NCBI GenBank assembly: GCA_016937315.1
Contig: JAFGWD010000221.1
Span: forward strand, 1-28,027
DNA: 28,027 bases
Source of the DNA: Rhodospirillaceae bacterium
GTDB lineage: Bacteria > Pseudomonadota > Alphaproteobacteria > Rhodospirillales > Rhodospirillaceae
Direction: 5' to 3'
Position 1 is the stretch's first letter. Each line of letters begins with the position of its first letter. Position numbers and translations under genes: made by a program. Below, one piece after another: positions 24,992-28,027 of the stretch. Under the pieces are notes generated by a model. The model made no database searches, was not told the origin of the DNA, and saw nothing but the letters and a program-made list of their open reading frames with translations.

Positions 24992-25018
24992 TTAGCACTC
25001 TTTGCCGTTGATTGCCAA
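24992..25018. promoter_or_regulatory. CIRCE-like inverted repeat between dnaK and the DUF1178 gene
   Basis: TTAGCACTC (24992-25000) is an exact CIRCE left arm. After a 9-nt spacer, GATTGCCAA (25010-25018) matches the right arm GAGTGCTAA at seven of nine positions. CIRCE is the operator of the heat-shock repressor HrcA. It lies 235 nt upstream of dnaK and 16 nt before the DUF1178 start, so either gene could be the target. Confidence 0.45.
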
Positions 25019-25034
25019 GACCGGAGGTTTTCTG

Positions 25035-25265
25035 ATGATCCACTATCGTTTGCGGTGTGCCAATGGGCACACGTTTGATTCTTGGTTCCAGAGTGGTGAG
25101 GCTTGCGTTGCCGAGCTGGACGCCGCCAAAATGGCCTGCCCAGAGTGCGGCGACACCCAGATTGCCAAGGCAATCATGGCACCGGCGGTTGGTAAGTCCG
25201 CAACCCCTGCAACGCCGTGTGGCAAGCCGGTGTGCGCATGTGGGTGTCCGGCCTTGGATGGCTGA
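25035..25265 (+). CDS. Short DUF1178-type zinc-ribbon protein with Cys-rich tail
   Basis: The 76-residue protein opens MIHYRLRCANGHTFDSWFQS and continues to MACPECGDTQIAKAIMAPAV, which matches the N-terminal half of DUF1178 proteins and looks like a zinc ribbon (Cys8 and CPEC). Family members are usually about twice as long; here the conserved C-terminal half is replaced by a tail ending in PCGKPVCACGCPALDG. There is no frameshift to explain the shortening: the frame ends at a clean stop 14 nt before the next gene. The ATG at 25035 has GGAGG at a 7-nt spacing. Function is unknown. It is divergent from dnaK and in a probable operon with the DUF1848 gene. Confidence 0.8.
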   Translation: MIHYRLRCANGHTFDSWFQSGEACVAELDAAKMACPECGDTQIAKAIMAPAVGKSATPATPCGKPVCACGCPALDG

Positions 25266-25279
25266 TCAGGCGCAGCACA

Positions 25280-26089
25280 ATGATTGTCTCGGCCAGTTAT
25301 CGCACGGATATTCCTGCGTTTTTTGCCCCATGGTTTGCAGAGCGCTGGGCGGCGGGCTTTGCCGAGGTCGAAAATCCTTATAACCGCAAAGTCTATCGCG
25401 TTAGCCTGCGTCCGGCAGATGTGGATGGCATTGTTTTCTGGACGCGGGCGGCGCAACCCTTTTTTGGGTGTTTGGATCGGGTGGCGGCGGATGGCGTGCC
25501 GTTTGTCGTGCAATATACGATAACCGGATATGGGGCGGATTTGGAACGTGGTGTTCCATCCTGGGAACGGGGAGTCGAAACCCTACATGCGATTACAAAT
25601 CGTTTTGGTCCGGGCCGCGTGGTGTGGCGTTATGACCCGATTCTCTTGACCGATGCTATGCCGTGGGCGAGACACGCCATGCATTTTGCACAGATTGCGG
25701 CGGCCGTTGTCGGGGCCACCGATGAGGTGGTGGTGTCCTTTGCACACATTTATGCCAAGACACGGCGGAAATTGGAGGCTGTAGCACGAGCCGGAGGGCC
25801 GCAGGCACGAGACCCGTCAGCGGAAGACAAACGCCGGGCGCTTGAGATGTTTCGCGAGATTGCGGCAAGCCACGGACTGAAGATCTGTTTGTGTGCACAG
25901 CCTGAGTTTTTGATTCCCGGCGTTCAGGATGCAGCGTGTATTGATGCCGCCCGCTTGTCACGTGTTGCGGGGCGGCAGATTGCCGCGCCATCCAAGCCTC
26001 ATCGTCCAAACTGTCGGTGTGTTCAGTCTCGCGACATTGGCACCTTTGCTTCTTGTCGCTTTGGCTGTGCGTATTGTTATGCCGCATGA
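25280..26089 (+). CDS. DUF1848 family protein, possible radical SAM-like Fe-S enzyme
   Basis: The 269-residue protein begins MIVSASYRTDIPAFFAPWF and contains NPYN, VDGIVFWTR, YTITGYG and VVWRYDPI, the conserved blocks of DUF1848. The C-terminus carries a cysteine cluster CRC...SRDIG...SCRFGCAYCYA, whose CxxxCxxC-like arrangement suggests a Fe-S cluster reminiscent of radical SAM enzymes. Its reaction is not known. I chose the ATG at 25280 because the family starts with MI(I/V)SASxRTDIP; the open frame extends to 25217 but overlaps the previous gene. It starts 14 nt after the DUF1178 stop and converges on secB. Confidence 0.85.
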   Translation: MIVSASYRTDIPAFFAPWFAERWAAGFAEVENPYNRKVYRVSLRPADVDGIVFWTRAAQPFFGCLDRVAADGVPFVVQYTITGYGADLERGVPSWERGVETLHAITNRFGPGRVVWRYDPILLTDAMPWARHAMHFAQIAAAVVGATDEVVVSFAHIYAKTRRKLEAVARAGGPQARDPSAEDKRRALEMFREIAASHGLKICLCAQPEFLIPGVQDAACIDAARLSRVAGRQIAAPSKPHRPNCRCVQSRDIGTFASCRFGCAYCYAA

Positions 26090-26112
26090 CGAAAACTTTT
26101 GCGGCATAACAA
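26074..26112 (+). repeat. 13-bp inverted repeat across the DUF1848 stop codon
   Basis: TTGTTATGCCGCA (26074-26086) is repeated exactly in inverse as TGCGGCATAACAA (26100-26112) around a 13-nt loop. The left arm encodes the last codons before the TGA. With the next hairpin it forms a tandem structure between two convergent genes. Confidence 0.75.
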
Positions 26113-26139
26113 ACGCCCTCGGTGCAATGGCCGAGGGCG
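26108..26139 (-). terminator. Terminator of secB, possibly bidirectional
   Basis: CGCCCTCGG (26114-26122) and CCGAGGGCG (26131-26139) form a perfect 9-bp stem with an 8-nt loop, 30 nt beyond the secB stop. On the minus strand it is followed by TTTGTT; on the plus strand a T-run appears only about 13 nt later, so it serves secB best. Confidence 0.7.
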
Positions 26140-26169
26140 GTGTCAGCGTGATTTTTGTAGAAGGGGCGC

Positions 26170-26646
26170 TTACGCTTCGGCCTCGTCGGTATCGCCGCCC
26201 ATGCGTTGTTGAAACATTTCAACAAAGTCGATGGGAGCAATCATCAGCGGCGGAAAGCCTGCGTCACGGGTGGTGTTGGCGATCACCGCACGGGCGAACG
26301 GGAACAGGTGGCGCGGCACTTCAATAAACAGCATGGGCTTGAGGTGTTCTTCGGGCACATTGACGGTGACGACGCCGCAAAACAGCAGCTCAGCCAAGAA
26401 AGCGACTTTGTCTTCGGTTTTGGCTTCAACCGAGAGGCTCAAGTCCACTTCATACATGTTGCCATGCAGCTGGGAGGCCTTGACATCAACGGAAATGCCG
26501 ATTGACGGGCCTTCGCCACTCGCCATATCGGCGAAAATTTCCGGAACGTGTGGTGCCTCGAAAGACAAGTCTTTGATAAATTGACCGTTGATGGACAACG
26601 GCGGAAGTTGGGTTTCGGCGCTCGGGGCGTCCTGTCCTTCGGTCAT
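26170..26646 (-). CDS. secB: Protein-export chaperone SecB
   Basis: SecB is a homotetrameric cytoplasmic chaperone that keeps preproteins unfolded and passes them to SecA. The 158-residue protein has the usual length and conserved blocks: INGQFIKDLSFEAPH, a central LSVEAKTEDKVAFLAELLFCGV, and PRHLFPFARAVIANTTRDAGFPPLMIAPIDF near the C-terminus (motif read from residue about 110). The ATG at 26646 has GGAGAG about 10 nt upstream. It lies 79 nt downstream of fxsA on the same strand, and a terminator hairpin follows. The fxsA-secB pairing is common in Rhodospirillales. Confidence 0.97.
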   Translation of the reverse strand: MTEGQDAPSAETQLPPLSINGQFIKDLSFEAPHVPEIFADMASGEGPSIGISVDVKASQLHGNMYEVDLSLSVEAKTEDKVAFLAELLFCGVVTVNVPEEHLKPMLFIEVPRHLFPFARAVIANTTRDAGFPPLMIAPIDFVEMFQQRMGGDTDEAEA

Positions 26647-26725
26647 GATTGTATTCTCTCCGGTGAAGGGATGGGTGCCTTTTCGTAGCCGAAAGCCCTA
26701 GCCCAGGTCAAAAGAATCCCGCTGA

Positions 26726-27205
26726 TTAAGGCTGTGGTGGCTCTGGCGGTGGCGGGAAAGACCCTGAAGATGGTCTGGAGTCGGCAGGCGGAGGAGTGTC
26801 GACAATGGTGAACTCACCCTCAATGATGGACGAATCGCCGGTTCCTGGAGGCCGTGTCGCACGGGTGACGATCAGCCCGCCGAGGACTCGTCGAAAGGGC
26901 CCGATCAGCAACAGCAGGCCAATGGCATCGCTGATGAAGCCGGGCAGAATCAAAAGAATGGCGGCCATGGAAAGGGCGGCACCAGACAGCATTTCGGCAA
27001 GCGGGAGGCTGCCTTTTCGCATGGCATCTTGAATTTTACGTGTGGTCGCCCAGCCTGCGATACGCAGGATATTGGCGCCGATGATCGCGCTTAAAACCAC
27101 CCAGGCCAGAACGGGCAGAGCACCCATTCGTGATCCGGCGACAATCAACCCGGCCAGTTCTAAAAGCGGAAAAGCCAGAAGAAGAAGGGCGAACGGGAAC
27201 GGCAT
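26726..27205 (-). CDS. fxsA: FxsA family membrane protein
   Basis: The 159-residue protein has three to four hydrophobic segments, the family's PLLELAGLIVAG near the N-terminus (residues 13-24), and the second signature LILPGFISDAIGLLLLIGPFRR. A Pro/Ser-rich tail (about the last 25 residues) should be cytoplasmic and disordered. FxsA was named in E. coli for suppressing F-plasmid exclusion of phage T7 when overproduced; its normal role is unclear. The ATG at 27205 follows a purine-rich GGGAAAG. It is upstream of secB on the same strand and divergent from the Tim44-like gene. Confidence 0.92.
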   Translation of the reverse strand: MPFPFALLLLAFPLLELAGLIVAGSRMGALPVLAWVVLSAIIGANILRIAGWATTRKIQDAMRKGSLPLAEMLSGAALSMAAILLILPGFISDAIGLLLLIGPFRRVLGGLIVTRATRPPGTGDSSIIEGEFTIVDTPPPADSRPSSGSFPPPPEPPQP

Positions 27206-27324
27206 GCTTGTTCTTTCCCTTGAGACCGCTTAATTTCCAAGAGGACGGAAGCGGATGAACGGTGATGTGCGCCGCCAATCATGAACGATTTTGGCGCTGG
27301 GCGTCCAATTGTTCTTCTTCCACA

Positions 27325-27336
27325 CAGATTAATCTG
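27325..27336. promoter_or_regulatory. Palindrome in the fxsA / Tim44-like divergent spacer
   Basis: CAGATTAATCTG is a perfect 12-nt palindrome, 21 nt before the Tim44-like start and about 120 nt from fxsA. Its position suits an operator acting on one or both divergent genes, but no known factor is assigned. Confidence 0.3.
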
Positions 27337-27357
27337 CATCTTAGACCGGGACCAAAC

Positions 27358-28027
27358 ATGGGCGGTAGTTTTCAAATTCTCGACTTGATCTTTCTGGCTC
27401 TGATCGCGGGGTTTCTGGTTTATCGCCTGCGTAATGTGTTGGGCCGGCGAAGCGGTTATGAACAGACGCCAGAGGACTTGGTCAATCGCAAGCCAGAGCA
27501 AGACAACGTTGTCGATTTGGCTAAGGCACGGAACGGCGAGGCTCCAGCCCCGGCGGCGTTTGCTCTGCCTTCTGGCATAGAGGCCGGGGTTGCAACCGGC
27601 TTAATGCGAATCCAAGAAGAGGATCAGAGTTTTGATCCCGTAATGTTTTTGGCCGGTGCACAAAAAGCCTTTGAGATGATTGTCTGTGCCTTTGCCGAAG
27701 GCCGTGTGGATGACCTTCGCCCATATTTGGGTGATGAGGTGCTGGCCAACTTTGCCACTGCCGTGCAAGAGCGCGAGGCCGCAGGGGAAACCGCCGAGAC
27801 TCAGTTGATTTCCATCAAATCGGCCAAGATCACCGAAGCCATGATGAAGGGCCGGGATGCCGTGATCGCGGTGGAGTTCATCACGGAACAGGTGAACGTT
27901 GTCCGCAATGCAGAAGGCGAAGTGGTCGATGGTGACAGCAACTTTATCGCGACATTGACGGACGTTTGGACGTTTGCTCGCGAAGTGCACGCCGCCGATC
28001 CCAACTGGAAACTTGTGGTCACCCGAA
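27358..28027 (+). CDS. Tim44/TimA family protein (3' end outside window)
   Basis: About 223 residues are visible; the frame is open at the right edge. An N-terminal hydrophobic anchor (MGGSFQILDLIFLALIAGFL, continuing to about residue 22) is followed by a basic patch and a Pro/Ala-rich linker. A Tim44-like domain comes next, from about residue 85, seen in FDPVMFLAGAQKAFEMIVCAFAEGRVDDLRPYL. Alphaproteobacterial TimA resembles the lipid-binding domain of mitochondrial Tim44, and the protein is probably attached to the inner membrane. The ATG at 27358 is the first in frame and puts the anchor at the N-terminus. Neighbouring fxsA and secB support the usual secB-fxsA-Tim44 arrangement. Confidence 0.92.
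   Translation, partial: MGGSFQILDLIFLALIAGFLVYRLRNVLGRRSGYEQTPEDLVNRKPEQDNVVDLAKARNGEAPAPAAFALPSGIEAGVATGLMRIQEEDQSFDPVMFLAGAQKAFEMIVCAFAEGRVDDLRPYLGDEVLANFATAVQEREAAGETAETQLISIKSAKITEAMMKGRDAVIAVEFITEQVNVVRNAEGEVVDGDSNFIATLTDVWTFAREVHAADPNWKLVVTR

Overview
The window looks like a chromosomal segment of an alphaproteobacterium, most likely of the order Rhodospirillales. The evidence is gene content and order (malic enzyme, mutS, glnD, murJ and trpS in one block; dnaK-dnaJ-dapB; secB-fxsA-Tim44-like), protein families typical of the class (TIGR02186, short NFU-type NifU, a TimA/Tim44-like protein, DUF1178), a moderately high GC content, and palindromic intergenic repeats resembling those of Rhodospirillaceae. 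No rRNA, tRNA, CRISPR array, transposase or integrase was recognised. Product names come from reading the translated sequences; no database search was run.

Layout. Positions 1-6188 are a leftward series: a PA0069-type radical SAM protein (cut by the left edge), a Bax-like glucosaminidase, an NFU-type Fe-S carrier, TIGR02186 plus a TauE/SafE permease, a DUF2333 membrane protein and trpS. A terminator and a promoter separate trpS from murJ-glnD (overlapping by 4 nt) and mutS, also leftward. A divergent spacer then leads to rightward NADP-malic enzyme, a strong terminator, and phoR-phoU.

The phosphate operon stops after phoU: there are no pst transporter genes and no phoB. A 444-nt gene-free, apparently lower-GC stretch follows, and then one 529-residue gene of the sporadically distributed TIGR04141/DUF6119 family (18057-19646). 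This is the accessory gene of the window and the best candidate for an undescribed system. Near its C-terminus it carries a D-x9-H-x-K...Q pattern that could be a degenerate PD-(D/E)XK nuclease core. Two families of palindromic repeats lie around this locus in inverted pairs: one pair brackets the DUF6119 gene plus nth, the other brackets nth alone.

To the right the leftward housekeeping genes resume (nth, dapB, dnaJ, dnaK). The dnaK-dnaJ gap holds a 14-bp stem-loop, and the region upstream of dnaK holds a candidate promoter and a CIRCE-like inverted repeat. A small rightward pair (short DUF1178 protein, DUF1848 protein) converges on secB-fxsA across tandem hairpins. The window ends in a rightward Tim44-like gene cut by the right edge. 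Functional themes are mismatch and base-excision repair (mutS, nth), nitrogen and phosphate signalling (glnD, phoR, phoU), proteostasis and export (dnaK, dnaJ, secB) and envelope biogenesis (murJ, dapB, the Bax-like protein).
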